Below the pieces are notes generated by a model that worked only from the letters and a program-made list of their open reading frames with translations, had not been told where the DNA came from and searched no databases. Positions 9,024 to 19,072 of a stretch of DNA of 64,000 bases are shown piece by piece (the stretch's first letter is position 1; each line of letters starts with the position of its first letter). Both the position numbers and the translations under genes were made by a program. The stretch is from positions 1 through 64,000 of the forward strand of contig JAHFEG010000007.1 of NCBI GenBank assembly GCA_023248595.1. The letters are read 5' to 3'. The DNA is from Myxococcales bacterium (lineage in GTDB: Bacteria > Myxococcota > UBA727 > JABDBI01).

Positions 9024-10820
9024 ATGGCAAATCGTTTTATTCGTAATTTCTCAATTATTGCTCATATAGACCATGGCAAGAGCACATTGGCCGATCGCAT
9101 TTTGGAAACAACTGGTGCGCTTGCTGCCAGGGAAATGAAAGAACAATTTCTGGATAAAATGGAGCTGGAGCGTGAAAGAGGGATTACCATTAAATCCCAA
9201 TCTGTTCGCCTTTCTTTTAAAAGCGACGATGGCAATACCTATTTACTAAATCTCATTGATACGCCCGGACACGTGGATTTTGGCTATGAAGTCAGTCGCT
9301 CTTTAGCTGCTTGCGAAGGGGCGCTGCTGGTTGTCGATGCTTCTCAGGGCGTGGAAGCGCAGACATTGGCCAATGTTTATTTGGCTTTTGAAAATGATTT
9401 AGCGATTGTGCCGGTCATTAATAAGATTGATTTACCAAGTGCAGAGCCAGAGCGTGTCAAAAAAGAAATTGAAGACGTGATTGGTATTGATGCGTCGTAT
9501 GCGGTTTTGGCTTCGGGAAAAACAGGAATCGGGATACACGACGTATTGGAGGCTTTAGTAAAGCATATTCCCCCGCCAGACGGAGAATCTCATCATCCTT
9601 TGCAGGCACTTATTTTTGATAGCTGGTTTGATACCTATCGTGGCGTGGTTGTTTTGGTGCGTGTTGTTGAAGGTGAGATTTTACCAGGACAAAAAATTAA
9701 ATTGATGCACAGCAATAAAGAATTTGTCGTGCAAGAAGTGGGTGCTTTTGCGCCACACCCCATTAAATTAGATAAGATTGCCGTCGGCGAGGTTGGTTTT
9801 GTTGTGGCCAACATCAAAGTTGTCACAGATGCAAAAGTTGGTGACACCATTACCAATGTTGAGAATCCTGCCCAGGCCCCGTTGGCTGGTTTTAAAGAAG
9901 TGCGGCCCATGGTTTTTGCTGGTATTTTTCCCATTGAGAGTACTGATTATGAAACGCTGCGCGATGCGTTGCAGAAATTAGCGTTGAATGATTCGTCGTT
10001 GGTTTTTGAACCTGAAAGTAGCCAGGCTTTAGGGTTTGGTTATCGCTGCGGTTTTCTAGGATTGTTGCACATGGAAATTGTGCAGGAACGCTTAGAGCGT
10101 GAGTTTGATTTAGATTTAATTACCACGGCGCCAACGGTTATTTATAAAGCCTATTTGCGAACTGGCGAAGAAATCTGCATTGATAATCCAGCCAAAATGC
10201 CTGATCCAACCAAAGTGGATTATTTAGAAGAGCCTTATATCCGCGCCCAGATACATGCACCTTGTGAGTACGTCGGTGCACTGATTACTCTGTGTGAAGA
10301 AAGGCGAGGGGAGCAGGTGGGAATTGAATATCCAACACCTACTCACGCGGTGGTTGAGTATATTTTGCCGCTTGCGGAAGTTGTCTTTGATTTTTTCGAC
10401 AAACTTAAATCTTTGAGTCGCGGCTATGCCAGTCTCGATTATGAACTCGAAGGCTATCGCCGCTCTAAGTTGGTTACGGTCGATATTTTATTAAACGGTG
10501 ATCCTGTCGATGCTCTGTCATTGATTTTGCACCAGGCTTCTTCTCAGCAGCGTGGAAAGAATATTTGCGAAAGAATGAAAGAAATTATTCCGCGTCAACA
10601 ATACCAAGTGGCGATTCAGGCTGCCATTGGTGGTAAAATTATTTCGCGCGAAACCATTTCTGCACTTAGAAAAGATGTCACTGCTAAATGTTATGGTGGT
10701 GATATTACGCGAAAACGTAAGTTGCTTGAGAAACAAAAGAAGGGTAAAAAACGGATGCGGCAAATAGGGAAAATTGAAGTTCCTCAGGCTGCGTTCTTAT
10801 CTGTCCTTAAAATTGATTAA
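9024..10820 (+). CDS. lepA: Elongation factor 4 (LepA), back-translocating GTPase
   Basis: 598 residues, the usual LepA size. G1 P-loop AHIDHGKST (13-21), G3 DTPGHVD (79-85) and G4 NKID (133-136) are intact. Domain II, the EF-G-like domains III and V, and the LepA-specific C-terminal domain ([20 protein letters not shown]) follow. It acts on stalled or mistranslocated ribosomes. An upstream ATG at 9010 is out of frame. The downstream lepB ATG is 13 bp after the stop; lepA-lepB pairing is a widely conserved gene order. Confidence 0.97.
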   Translation: MANRFIRNFSIIAHIDHGKSTLADRILETTGALAAREMKEQFLDKMELERERGITIKSQSVRLSFKSDDGNTYLLNLIDTPGHVDFGYEVSRSLAACEGALLVVDASQGVEAQTLANVYLAFENDLAIVPVINKIDLPSAEPERVKKEIEDVIGIDASYAVLASGKTGIGIHDVLEALVKHIPPPDGESHHPLQALIFDSWFDTYRGVVVLVRVVEGEILPGQKIKLMHSNKEFVVQEVGAFAPHPIKLDKIAVGEVGFVVANIKVVTDAKVGDTITNVENPAQAPLAGFKEVRPMVFAGIFPIESTDYETLRDALQKLALNDSSLVFEPESSQALGFGYRCGFLGLLHMEIVQERLEREFDLDLITTAPTVIYKAYLRTGEEICIDNPAKMPDPTKVDYLEEPYIRAQIHAPCEYVGALITLCEERRGEQVGIEYPTPTHAVVEYILPLAEVVFDFFDKLKSLSRGYASLDYELEGYRRSKLVTVDILLNGDPVDALSLILHQASSQQRGKNICERMKEIIPRQQYQVAIQAAIGGKIISRETISALRKDVTAKCYGGDITRKRKLLEKQKKGKKRMRQIGKIEVPQAAFLSVLKID

Positions 10821-10833
10821 GAAGAGTGAAATT

Positions 10834-12132
10834 ATGAAATCCAGTTTGTCTTTTGGCCGTGTCATTGCGTTGATTTTGGGTCTTTTGATCACATTTGTTT
10901 TATGGGGTTTAGTGTTTGCTCCAGGTGGATCTGGTTCTAATATTTTGCTTGGGATTATGCTGGCAATTGCTGGAAATTATTTTATCGTTGTCAATCTGGG
11001 TTCTTATTTTGACGCATACTTTTTTCATGGCGGCTCAAAACAAAGAGCAGTTTTGGTCTATGAAACCAAACGGTCGTTAGCCGAAATGCAGACACGGCTG
11101 CGAGAAATTTTATTAAAGAAGAAGAAACGTGCGCAATACAGTTTGGATGCTTTAAACAAAGCTGAGTCTTCTTTGGAAAATTTGAAACAGGTTATTTCGA
11201 ATGTTCAAGCTGAATGGCCTAATCAAAGCAAAGCCAATGAACATATCGTTGCTGTGCAATCTGCTTTGGTTATTGCGCAAGATTCCATGAAAAAACTTTT
11301 AGGAAAAGCCATGCGGCAGCATTTCTTAAGCGGCTGGGATTCTTTATTGATGGCGCTGCTCGCGGCCTTGGCTTTGCGCGCTTTTATCATTGAACCATTT
11401 CAGATTCCTTCAGGGTCGATGATTCCAACATTGCTGGTCGGCGACCATCTTTTTGTTTCTAAATTACGCTACGGCATCATTAATCCATTTTCAAAAAAAC
11501 CATCCTACTTCGTACGCTGGTCAACACCAAAGCCTGGCGACGTGGTGGTGTTTGAGGCGCCTCAATATGTGGGCAGTCATTCTGGTCAAACATGGATTAA
11601 AAGAGTCGTTGCTGGTCCCGGCCAAACTGTTCATATCGAAAATGCGGTTGTTTATGTCGACGGCAAGCCTTATGAACATGTAACGCCTGAAAAAGAAGTT
11701 AATTATTTAGACTATTTTGGTGCGGGTTCAAGTAGCTGGATCTTTAGTGATGATGGCGTTTGGCGAGAGCAAGAAGCTGTTTGGACGCGCGAAAAAATAT
11801 CAGACGATGTGACACACGATATTTATATGCGTCGTCTCAATCATCGCCTGCCTTTTGAAGATCAATGGCCAACATTTTTTCAATCACCATTGCCTGGACT
11901 TTCCTGTACTTCCTCTGAGTGCACTGTCAAAGAAGGTCACTTGTTGGTGATGGGAGACAATCGGGGCAATTCCAGCGACGGTCGAGTCTGGGGAGCGCTT
12001 CCCATTGATAACGTCAAGGGCAAAGCGATCTTTGTGTGGATGAGCGTCGATGGTTATAAAAACTTAGTGAAAATAGGCCGTTTTGTATTGCCTGATTTTC
12101 GCTGGGAAAGATGGTTTACTCGGATTCGGTAA
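10834..12132 (+). CDS. lepB: Signal peptidase I with long N-terminal extension
   Basis: 432 residues from the ATG at 10834, well above the usual 200-330. Two TM helices (about 10-30 and 33-55), a charged coiled coil (about 70-165), a further TM (about 173-190), then the S26 protease domain. Catalytic Ser195 (IPSGSMIPTL) and general base Lys256 (TWIKRVVAG) are present, as is the MGDNRGNSSDGRVWG box. It cleaves Sec/Tat signal peptides on the periplasmic face of the inner membrane; substrates could include the many exported proteins encoded here. The coiled-coil extension is unusual. An in-frame start at 10774 would overlap lepA by 47 bp and has no Shine-Dalgarno. Confidence 0.93.
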   Translation: MKSSLSFGRVIALILGLLITFVLWGLVFAPGGSGSNILLGIMLAIAGNYFIVVNLGSYFDAYFFHGGSKQRAVLVYETKRSLAEMQTRLREILLKKKKRAQYSLDALNKAESSLENLKQVISNVQAEWPNQSKANEHIVAVQSALVIAQDSMKKLLGKAMRQHFLSGWDSLLMALLAALALRAFIIEPFQIPSGSMIPTLLVGDHLFVSKLRYGIINPFSKKPSYFVRWSTPKPGDVVVFEAPQYVGSHSGQTWIKRVVAGPGQTVHIENAVVYVDGKPYEHVTPEKEVNYLDYFGAGSSSWIFSDDGVWREQEAVWTREKISDDVTHDIYMRRLNHRLPFEDQWPTFFQSPLPGLSCTSSECTVKEGHLLVMGDNRGNSSDGRVWGALPIDNVKGKAIFVWMSVDGYKNLVKIGRFVLPDFRWERWFTRIR

Positions 12133-12140
12133 AGCTGAAA

Positions 12141-13379
12141 TTATCTGATAACCACCGTCGCCCAACGTTTTTTTCCGGCTCGTATTGAATAAGAGCCGGG
12201 ACTTAACTGGTGTCCAGCGTCTTCGATGCGTGTGCCATCGACTGAAATAGCACCTTGTTTTATCAAACGTTTTGCCTCGCTGCTAGAAGGCGCGAGATCC
12301 GCTTTGACTAATACTTGCAACAACAAAAGCGTTTGGCCGTCGCTGTCAATAGTTACTTCAGGAGCATCGTCGGGTATTTCGTGACGTTTTCCGGCGCCAA
12401 ATAATTCATGAAATTGGGATAGCGCAGATTCTGCAGCAGCGATACCATGAAACCTAGACACGATTTCGACTGCAAGTGCTTCTTTGGCAAGCTTAGGGTG
12501 ACCGGCTTTTAATTCTTCAATTTCTTGTGGACTCTTAAGAGACAAGAGGCTGAAGTAACGCCACATGAGTGGATCGCAGATGCTCATTAATTTACCAAAT
12601 TGTGAGTCAGCGTCTTCGTCAAACCCAACATAATTGGCCAGAGACTTAGACATTTTATCGCCCACGATACGGCCATCTTCTTCGCGTGCCTCTAATCCTT
12701 CTAGAAGCGGAACAGTCATAATGCACTGTGGTTCCAATCCATAATGTCGCATCAAGTCGCGGCCAACCAACAAATTAAACAATTGGTCACTTCCACCTAA
12801 TTCAATATCAGGTTTCATAACGACGGAATCGTAGCCTTGCATGAGTGGATATAAAAGTTCATGCATGCTAATGGGTCGACCTTCGTTTAGGCGTTTTTTA
12901 AAATCATCGCGCTCAATCATACGAGCCACTGAATACTTGGCAGCCAGACGAATTAAATCAATCAGATTCATTGGGCTCAGCCATTCAGAATTAAATTGGA
13001 CGACGGTTTTTTCTGGGTCTAGAATTTTGAAGACCTGTTTTTTATAAGTTGCGGCATTGGTAACAATATCTTCGTCACTGAGGGGAGGGCGGGTAACATT
13101 TTTTCCAGTGGGATCACCAATGCGAGCAGTGAAATCTCCCACCAAAAAAACAACGCGATGGCCTAAGTCTTGGAATTGTCGCATTTTGGTTAATAAGACG
13201 GCGTGACCAAGATGCAAATCAGGAGCGGTTGGATCAAAGCCGGCTTTTACGGTGAGCGGTTTTCCCTCGAGACGACTCTTTTCTAGTTTCTTTTTAAGCT
13301 CCAAAAGAACTTCTAAATCTACAATGCCACGTGTGAGAATGGCCAATTGTTCATCGACAGGAGCAAAAATTGTTTTCAT
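12141..13379 (-). CDS. tyrS: Tyrosyl-tRNA synthetase
   Basis: 412 residues, class I synthetase. HLGH (56-59) in [10 protein letters not shown] and KMSKS (242-246) are perfect, and a C-terminal S4-like RNA-binding domain occupies about 347-405. The sequence [20 protein letters not shown] is typical of the longer TyrRS subgroup of about 400 residues. Its ATG overlaps the stop of the upstream 5-formyl-THF cyclo-ligase by 4 bp (ATGA), so translation is probably coupled. It converges on lepB with only 8 bp between stops and no obvious terminator. Confidence 0.96.
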   Translation of the reverse strand: MKTIFAPVDEQLAILTRGIVDLEVLLELKKKLEKSRLEGKPLTVKAGFDPTAPDLHLGHAVLLTKMRQFQDLGHRVVFLVGDFTARIGDPTGKNVTRPPLSDEDIVTNAATYKKQVFKILDPEKTVVQFNSEWLSPMNLIDLIRLAAKYSVARMIERDDFKKRLNEGRPISMHELLYPLMQGYDSVVMKPDIELGGSDQLFNLLVGRDLMRHYGLEPQCIMTVPLLEGLEAREEDGRIVGDKMSKSLANYVGFDEDADSQFGKLMSICDPLMWRYFSLLSLKSPQEIEELKAGHPKLAKEALAVEIVSRFHGIAAAESALSQFHELFGAGKRHEIPDDAPEVTIDSDGQTLLLLQVLVKADLAPSSSEAKRLIKQGAISVDGTRIEDAGHQLSPGSYSIRAGKKRWATVVIR

Positions 13380-13912
13380 AAAATAATCTCAAAAGAAGGT
13401 GTGCGTATCATATTCATGCATTGATCGTGTTCATCAACAGGGATTTGATCAAATACTTGTGAATCTAGGCCAATTCCAATTGTAAAAATCTGATTCGCAG
13501 GGATGTCAGCTAAAAAGCGGTCATAATATCCCTTGCCTCGACCAAGCCTGTTACCCAATCGATCAAAGGCAACACCCGGAACGATTAAAACAGCAATCTC
13601 CTCTGTTTTTACGGGAAGTTTGGTGTCGGCATCCCAAAATTGCATAGAATAATCTGAATTGACTTGGGGAAAAAACCGTTTGATACCGTGCCTAAGCAGC
13701 AATTCACAAAGTGGAGCCGTATGAATTTCATCGGCAAAATTTTTAAACAAAGCGACACCTTGGGCGTGAATACTTACTAGGCCCAGATGTGATTTTATGA
13801 CGGGCAATATCGCATTGGCGACGACTATACCTGCTTCTAACTTTGCAGCCGAATTGGTTTGAGCAAGTTTTTCTAAGCAAGTTTGACGAAAACGAGATTT
13901 TAATGAAAGCAT
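13376..13912 (-). CDS. fau: 5-formyltetrahydrofolate cyclo-ligase
   Basis: 178 residues. It recycles 5-formyl-THF to 5,10-methenyl-THF with ATP. The signature is the C-terminal [20 protein letters not shown] stretch (about 130-149), which binds phosphate, along with a basic N-terminus ([13 protein letters not shown]). It lies directly after zapA; the zapA-5FCL pairing is also seen in E. coli, where 6S RNA separates them. Here only a dozen bases separate the genes, so there is no room for 6S RNA. Confidence 0.92.
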   Translation of the reverse strand: MLSLKSRFRQTCLEKLAQTNSAAKLEAGIVVANAILPVIKSHLGLVSIHAQGVALFKNFADEIHTAPLCELLLRHGIKRFFPQVNSDYSMQFWDADTKLPVKTEEIAVLIVPGVAFDRLGNRLGRGKGYYDRFLADIPANQIFTIGIGLDSQVFDQIPVDEHDQCMNMIRTPSFEIIL

Positions 13913-13924
13913 TTTTATGAAATT

Positions 13925-14296
13925 TCAAGATAAGTTAGCAAGATCCGCAGTTGTTTGAATTTTGTCATCGTCTTCATGATGATGATGCGGCAATAAAGAA
14001 AGTGCATCTTGAACTTCTCTCAAGGCACCTTCCGCGCGTTCTTTCAAACCTTGTTTGAGGCGCAGTAGTTCATCTTCTTTTTGAAGTAATTGGTCAGCTA
14101 AGTTCAGCGCGGTTAATAGAGCAACATGGTAAGTCGATACAGTATGACTTTGTTTTCCCACGTTTTCCAATTGGGATGTGACATACTGAGCGACAGCCTG
14201 CACATATTCTTCGCTTTTATCAGAACGCAGCGTAAAACGTTGGCCCAACAAAGATACTTCTACTCTTTTTTTATTGTTTACCTGATTGATGACCAT
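13925..14296 (-). CDS. zapA: Cell-division protein ZapA
   Basis: 123 residues. N-terminal globular part (VEVSLLGQRFTLRSDKSEEY) followed by a long C-terminal coiled coil, the ZapA layout; ZapA crosslinks FtsZ filaments at the division site. A His/Asp/Glu-rich stretch near the end (PHHHHEDDD) is unusual and could bind metal. The ATG at 14296 follows AAAGGAG. It sits between gmk and the 5-formyl-THF cyclo-ligase gene. Confidence 0.88.
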   Translation of the reverse strand: MVINQVNNKKRVEVSLLGQRFTLRSDKSEEYVQAVAQYVTSQLENVGKQSHTVSTYHVALLTALNLADQLLQKEDELLRLKQGLKERAEGALREVQDALSLLPHHHHEDDDKIQTTADLANLS

Positions 14297-14404
14297 ATTG
14301 GGCTCCTTTTATGTTTCATCATAATGCAAAATTGGTGTCACTGTAAAATCATATTTAGAATTGAACGTTAGTTTACATAATATGCCTTATGGGTTCCAAA
14401 TTGG

Positions 14405-15016
14405 TTATTCACCCAGTAGTCTTTTTCGGATTTTTTGACGATCAAAACTCGCTAATCTCTGTGTGCGTACAATAGATGTTAAGTCAAAAAGCGCGCGGTC
14501 TAATTTTTCATTGTTAATGACATAGTCATAGTGATCCAAACCAATACGAATTTCATCTCTGGCAGCCAGCAATCTTTTTTCAATCAGATCTTCTGGATCA
14601 GTTCCGCGGTTACGCAATCTTGTTTCCAGTTCATCAAGTGATGGCGGCAAGATAAAGATGAGAACAGCTTGAGGGTAATGCTTTTTAATCTGCAAACCAC
14701 CTTGAACATCGATATCAAACAAAACATCCTTTTCGCTGGCCAGGGTTGCTTCTGTCCATTCTGCTGAAGAACCATAACGATGTCCGTGAACAGTCGCCCA
14801 TTCGATGAAGGCGTTTTCTTGGATCATTTTGTCAAATATTTCTGGAGTGACAAAGAAGTAGTCTAAATCACTTTGCTCATGGCCACGTGCATGCCGCGTG
14901 GTATGGCTTACGCTAATTTGCAAATTGTTCATGCTGTCTACCAGCAGATGAGCCAAGGTGGTTTTGCCGGTGCCACTCGGTGCGCTGAGCACCACAGGAA
15001 ATGCGCTTCTAGCCAT
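14405..15016 (-). CDS. gmk: Guanylate kinase
   Basis: 203 residues, converts GMP to GDP with ATP. P-loop SAPSGTGKTT (11-20), GMP-binding region (ISVSHTTRHARGHEQSDLDY and FIEWATVHGHRYG), and LID-like segment (LRNRGTDPEDLIEKRL). Length is normal. It follows yicC by 61 bp. The yicC-gmk pair is conserved in many bacteria. Confidence 0.96.
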   Translation of the reverse strand: MARSAFPVVLSAPSGTGKTTLAHLLVDSMNNLQISVSHTTRHARGHEQSDLDYFFVTPEIFDKMIQENAFIEWATVHGHRYGSSAEWTEATLASEKDVLFDIDVQGGLQIKKHYPQAVLIFILPPSLDELETRLRNRGTDPEDLIEKRLLAARDEIRIGLDHYDYVINNEKLDRALFDLTSIVRTQRLASFDRQKIRKRLLGE

Positions 15017-15077
15017 GTTAAATTAATCCTCTCATTTGCTTCTGATAAAAAATGGGTAGATAGCACGATGCGGGTTT

Positions 15078-15974
15078 TTATTCAACATTTTGGACTTGCT
15101 CTCGCAGTCGTTCAATCTCAGCTTTAATTTCGACAACAAGGTGAGAGGCAAAAGCATTGGCACATTTATTTCCAATCGTGTTAGCCTCGCGAAACATTTC
15201 TTGGCACAAAAAATCTAATTTTCGACCAGAAGATTTGCTATCACAAAGACTAAAAAAATGATTAAAGTGAGCGAGCAAGCGGTCAATCTCTTCGGTCACA
15301 TCACTTTTATCGGCGAGAAAGGCTGCTTCTTGGGCCAGTCTGGTTTCATCAAGACCCTGTTCTGATAAAAGTTCTCTCATCCGTTCTCGTAAATGTGCGT
15401 GATGCAGCTTCGGTGTTCCTTCAACATGGCCTTTGAGTTCTGTAACCATCTTTTTGCAGGAAGATAGCGATTCAGAGATAGGCAAAAAAAGATTTTTACC
15501 TTCTGTTTCTCTTGCTAATAAAAGATCTAAAAGAGCCAAGTTAATTGCTTTTTGGGCTAGCGGTTTTATTATTTCTGTTAAATCAGCCAAGTCTTCTATG
15601 GCAAATAGCTCATGAATACTGAGCAAATCTCCGAGACGGATATTGGGATCAAGCTTGGGTTTTAATTTTCTAAACGAGAGCAATTCATCGACTAAATAAG
15701 AGGCTGCTTGCAAATCAAACCTAATTTTTTTTAACTGTGTCAATTGATGACTGAGCGTCATGTGAATATCAACGCGTCCTCTGGAAAATAAATGCTGTGC
15801 TTTTTTGATGTATTCAGATTCACAGCTAAATAATTCTTTGGGGAGTCTTATTTTGACATCGAGTCCCCTGTGATTGACACTGCGAATTTCGCAAATACAA
15901 AGAAAATCGTCTTGCTCTGCAACTCCTCTGCCAAAACCTGTCATGCTTTGTAAATTAAGATCACTTCTCTCCAT
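15078..15974 (-). CDS. yicC: YicC/YloC-family endoribonuclease
   Basis: 298 residues, normal family length. It opens with the family signature SMTGFGRG (residues 10-17) and ends with the DUF1732-type C-terminus (GRKLDFLCQEMFREANTIGNK, shown only in part, then EIKAEIERLREQVQNVE). E. coli YicC has been described as an endoribonuclease; that role is transferred by family. The ATG at 15974 overlaps the oppC stop by 14 bp, and gmk follows, so it bridges the peptide transporter and the nucleotide/division genes. Confidence 0.9.
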   Translation of the reverse strand: MERSDLNLQSMTGFGRGVAEQDDFLCICEIRSVNHRGLDVKIRLPKELFSCESEYIKKAQHLFSRGRVDIHMTLSHQLTQLKKIRFDLQAASYLVDELLSFRKLKPKLDPNIRLGDLLSIHELFAIEDLADLTEIIKPLAQKAINLALLDLLLARETEGKNLFLPISESLSSCKKMVTELKGHVEGTPKLHHAHLRERMRELLSEQGLDETRLAQEAAFLADKSDVTEEIDRLLAHFNHFFSLCDSKSSGRKLDFLCQEMFREANTIGNKCANAFASHLVVEIKAEIERLREQVQNVE

Positions 15975-17124
15975 TTTTCATTACCTGATGCGGATCAAGG
16001 GCATCGCGCATGCCGTCGCCAAAGAAATTAAAACAGGACACGGTCACTAAAATAAAAAATCCTGGCCAAAATGCAAGCATTGGAGATGTTTTAATATAGT
16101 CCACTGCATTATTAAGCATATTACCCCATGAAGAAACGGGCGGTTGAATGCCTAAACCTAAAAAACTAAGAGCCGCTTCATAAAGAATGTTTCCACCGAC
16201 TTCAAGAGTCGCGGCGACAATAATTGGTGCCAAGGCATTGGGTAAAATATGAACGAGCAATAAACGCCGGTCCCCTGCCCCTAATGATCTTGCCGCTGTG
16301 ACAAATTCCATATTTTTTAATTGCAAAGCAGCAGCCCTCGCAAGTCTTGCCACAGTCATCCAACCAAAGAAAACAATAATTAGAATTAGCTTAATAACCG
16401 AAGCTAAATTGCCACTACCAACAGATTTCCAGTCGACCATTTTGAAAATTAAAAAGTAACCAGCGAATAAAACAACACCTGTTATCAGTGAGTCTATCAA
16501 CATACGACTAAACGACATGGAATGTGAACTTTGCGCTCTTGAAGCAGAAGCAAAACGAAAGCATAAAAGAAGGATGGCAAAGATGCCACAGGTTAGAAGA
16601 GCACTCGCGGTATTTCCATGGCCAAATAGGACATCTAATTCCAGTGCCGAAAAGACAATCATGAGAGGCAAGACAGGCACGGAAAGCATGGCGTCAGTGA
16701 AGCGCATGAGAAAAGAATCAATAAAGCCACCGTAAAAGCCTGCTAAAAGACCGATGATGGAACCGATAATTGCTGATGTGAGCGCAGAGATAATACCCAC
16801 TGAAAGTGAAATGCGGCCACCAAATATAAGCCTAGTCAAAACATCTTGTCCAAGTTCATTGGTTCCCAAAAGATGGGGCCAGCCTGGAACGAGATTAACC
16901 ATTTCGAGTGAGGCAACATCATGGGAAACATTTAGCAACGATTCGATTGCGCCGGCAAAAAGAGACAAAAGACATAAAAAAATTAAAATATAGGCAGAAT
17001 AAAGAGCGAGGCGATGTTTGCTAAAACGTTTCCATACGAGGTGGGAAAAAGTTTCGATTTGTTCTTGTTTCACATTGTTACTTTTTTGAATAAGTGCGTT
17101 GGTATTCACAGCTTGTGCGACCAT
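15961..17124 (-). CDS. oppC: Oligopeptide ABC transporter permease OppC
   Basis: 387 residues from the ATG at 17124, chosen because AAAGAGG stands 9 bp upstream. In-frame ATGs at 17154 and 17181 would overlap oppB and lack a clear site. Cytoplasmic N-terminus, TM at about 40-60, then the BPD_transp_1 permease core with the EAA loop (SLGAGDRRLLLVHILPNALA) that docks on the ATPase. With OppA and OppB it imports peptides; no oppD or oppF ATPase gene is in the window, so the ATPases must be encoded elsewhere. The segment between TM4 and TM5 (FASASRAQSSHSMSFSRM) is longer than usual. Confidence 0.92.
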   Translation of the reverse strand: MVAQAVNTNALIQKSNNVKQEQIETFSHLVWKRFSKHRLALYSAYILIFLCLLSLFAGAIESLLNVSHDVASLEMVNLVPGWPHLLGTNELGQDVLTRLIFGGRISLSVGIISALTSAIIGSIIGLLAGFYGGFIDSFLMRFTDAMLSVPVLPLMIVFSALELDVLFGHGNTASALLTCGIFAILLLCFRFASASRAQSSHSMSFSRMLIDSLITGVVLFAGYFLIFKMVDWKSVGSGNLASVIKLILIIVFFGWMTVARLARAAALQLKNMEFVTAARSLGAGDRRLLLVHILPNALAPIIVAATLEVGGNILYEAALSFLGLGIQPPVSSWGNMLNNAVDYIKTSPMLAFWPGFFILVTVSCFNFFGDGMRDALDPHQVMKNGEK

Positions 17125-17146
17125 GTTAAAAAACCTCTTTGATCGT

Positions 17147-19072
17147 TTATCCATGCCTGATGCGTGGATCGACGATGACATAAAGTAAGTCAGCCAACAA
17201 ATTGCCGAGCATGACTAAAACGGACGATATGAGAAACACGACAATCGCTACATAGTAATCACTGCTCGCAATGGCGTCGTATTCTAAACGACCAATTCCT
17301 GGCCAAGAGAAAACAGTTTCAGTGAGCACTGCACCACCAAAGAGAGCTGGTATCGACAATGCGAGGATGGTAACGATAGGAATTAAGGCGTTTCTCAAAG
17401 CATGTTTTAATATAACCACTTTTTCAGAAAGCCCTTTTGCTCTCGCTGTTCGAATATAGTCAGCTGGCAAAATTTCTAGCATGGCCGCGCGCATATATCT
17501 TAACCAGCGGCCGATGTAAGCAATGGAGAGTACCAGCGTCGGCAAAATGGCATGGGTGAGTCGATCTGATAAAACAGCTGAGAGGCCTTCGTCTTGAATG
17601 CTTGGTGTTTGCACACCACCCGCTGGAAACCACTGCAAGTTTTCGGCAAATAAATACATGACCATAATGGCAAACCAAAATACTGGAAGAGAAATGCCGA
17701 TAAAGGCAAAAAAATTAACGATGTAATCAAGCCAAGAATATTGTCGGTACGCACTCAATATTCCAAGAGGCAAGGCAATTAATAAAGACAATAAAATCGC
17801 TGGTATCATAAGTTGTAATGTGTTGCCGATGCGTCCAGAAGATACCAACATGCCAGTGACACTGTTTTTGATTCTTGCCCACAAAGACAAGCCTATTGTT
17901 TGGCACGTTTGAGAGCAGCCAGCGGTCTTATCATCACAGGTTTCTCCTGGGTCAATTTTTCCATCGCCACAGATAGAGGGTGGCCCCGCTAAAAGCTCCC
18001 AGACCGGCCGTTTGTAGGTATTGGAAAAACCAAGTGCGTTTTTATCGCCGGCAAAGACAAAGAGAAAACCTTTGTTAAAGCGGGCGGGGTCAGGAATCGG
18101 TGCTTTTTCAACTGAAAATGCGGCATTGGCGATGTGCCCTTCAGCATTGGTGACAGAAAACAAAATAGCAACTTGCCCTGTTCCATCGAAGACATGGCTA
18201 TAAATTCCGTTTGAGTCAATTGTTCCCGGACTGCCATCGAGTAGTCGATAGCGATAGGCTTTTGCTTTATTGTTTTCTTGATTCAGATAAGACGACAAAT
18301 CTACTTTGAATTGTTTGGGATCATCGATGACCTGGCTGGGAATCGGATTAATAATAAAAATGTTTTTAACAAGTTTTTGCGAAGGCGATTGGACAGTGAC
18401 AGTCGCAGAGCCAACAGTTTCTAAGCCAACTTTATTTTTAATAACAAACCAAATTTGATGAAATCCCGGCGTGTTAAAAATTTGTGTGACGGTTAAGCCC
18501 TTTGTTGTGGCACCGAAAAGTCCACTGACGGTCAGTTCATGTAAAGATTTTTCATGCATATTTTTTCGAAGCGTCTGATAATATTCGTCATCTTCTGTTG
18601 CAATTATTTCTAACATCACATCGACAACTTCATTGGAACTTGCTGTTTGGACATTGGTGCTGGATTCTATTTTTTTCCAAATAAGGGGACGGTCAGTTTC
18701 AATCAGTTTGGTAATTTCATCTTCGTGTAGACGAAAGTCGTTATTAAAGATGGCATTGCTCAAATCAATTGAAGCAACGGCACGGTTTTGATTGTCCATC
18801 GTGATTGTGATGGGTTCAATTTGATGGGTCGTTGGTGCGCGAAAAGGATCGTCGTACCCCCAAATCCAGCGAACATATTGAACATACCAAGGTTTATCGA
18901 GGCCACGTAATTTTTTTAAGCGAACCACATCTTCAGGTTTTACACGAGGATTACTCATGATGAGCATGTCAACTGGGTTGCCCGGCATTGCTGAAAGCAG
19001 AGCGAAAAGAGCCACGCTTAAGAATGCGATAATCATGAGCATTTGCGTGAATCGATAAAAAATGTGCTTCAT
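17147..19072 (-). CDS. oppB: Oligopeptide ABC transporter permease OppB with large extracytoplasmic insertion
   Basis: 641 residues, about twice the normal OppB length. Residues 1-75 are the standard N-terminus (TM1, then SAMPGNPVD and LRGLDKPWYVQYVRW). From about 400 the permease core resumes (LSLWARIKNSVTGML), with the EAA loop ARAKGLSEKVVILKHALRNA. About 320 residues are inserted in the first periplasmic loop. They include a segment like Ig/cadherin repeats (IPSQVIDDPKQFKVDLSSYL, later GSPGTIDSNGIYSHVF) and a Myxococcus-type Cys repeat (CGDGKIDPGETCDD...GCSQTC). No frameshift is seen, so this is one protein. Its ATG is immediately next to the oppA stop. The insertion may dock the OppA lipoprotein or another partner (inference). 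Confidence 0.93.
   Translation of the reverse strand: MKHIFYRFTQMLMIIAFLSVALFALLSAMPGNPVDMLIMSNPRVKPEDVVRLKKLRGLDKPWYVQYVRWIWGYDDPFRAPTTHQIEPITITMDNQNRAVASIDLSNAIFNNDFRLHEDEITKLIETDRPLIWKKIESSTNVQTASSNEVVDVMLEIIATEDDEYYQTLRKNMHEKSLHELTVSGLFGATTKGLTVTQIFNTPGFHQIWFVIKNKVGLETVGSATVTVQSPSQKLVKNIFIINPIPSQVIDDPKQFKVDLSSYLNQENNKAKAYRYRLLDGSPGTIDSNGIYSHVFDGTGQVAILFSVTNAEGHIANAAFSVEKAPIPDPARFNKGFLFVFAGDKNALGFSNTYKRPVWELLAGPPSICGDGKIDPGETCDDKTAGCSQTCQTIGLSLWARIKNSVTGMLVSSGRIGNTLQLMIPAILLSLLIALPLGILSAYRQYSWLDYIVNFFAFIGISLPVFWFAIMVMYLFAENLQWFPAGGVQTPSIQDEGLSAVLSDRLTHAILPTLVLSIAYIGRWLRYMRAAMLEILPADYIRTARAKGLSEKVVILKHALRNALIPIVTILALSIPALFGGAVLTETVFSWPGIGRLEYDAIASSDYYVAIVVFLISSVLVMLGNLLADLLYVIVDPRIRHG

Noticed and set aside
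9010-9024. Earlier ATG as the lepA start
   Set aside because: It is out of frame with lepA; the ATG at 9024 gives the conserved N-terminus.
13900-13940. 6S RNA between zapA and the 5-formyl-THF cyclo-ligase gene, as in E. coli
   Set aside because: Only a dozen bases separate the two genes, far too few for 6S RNA.
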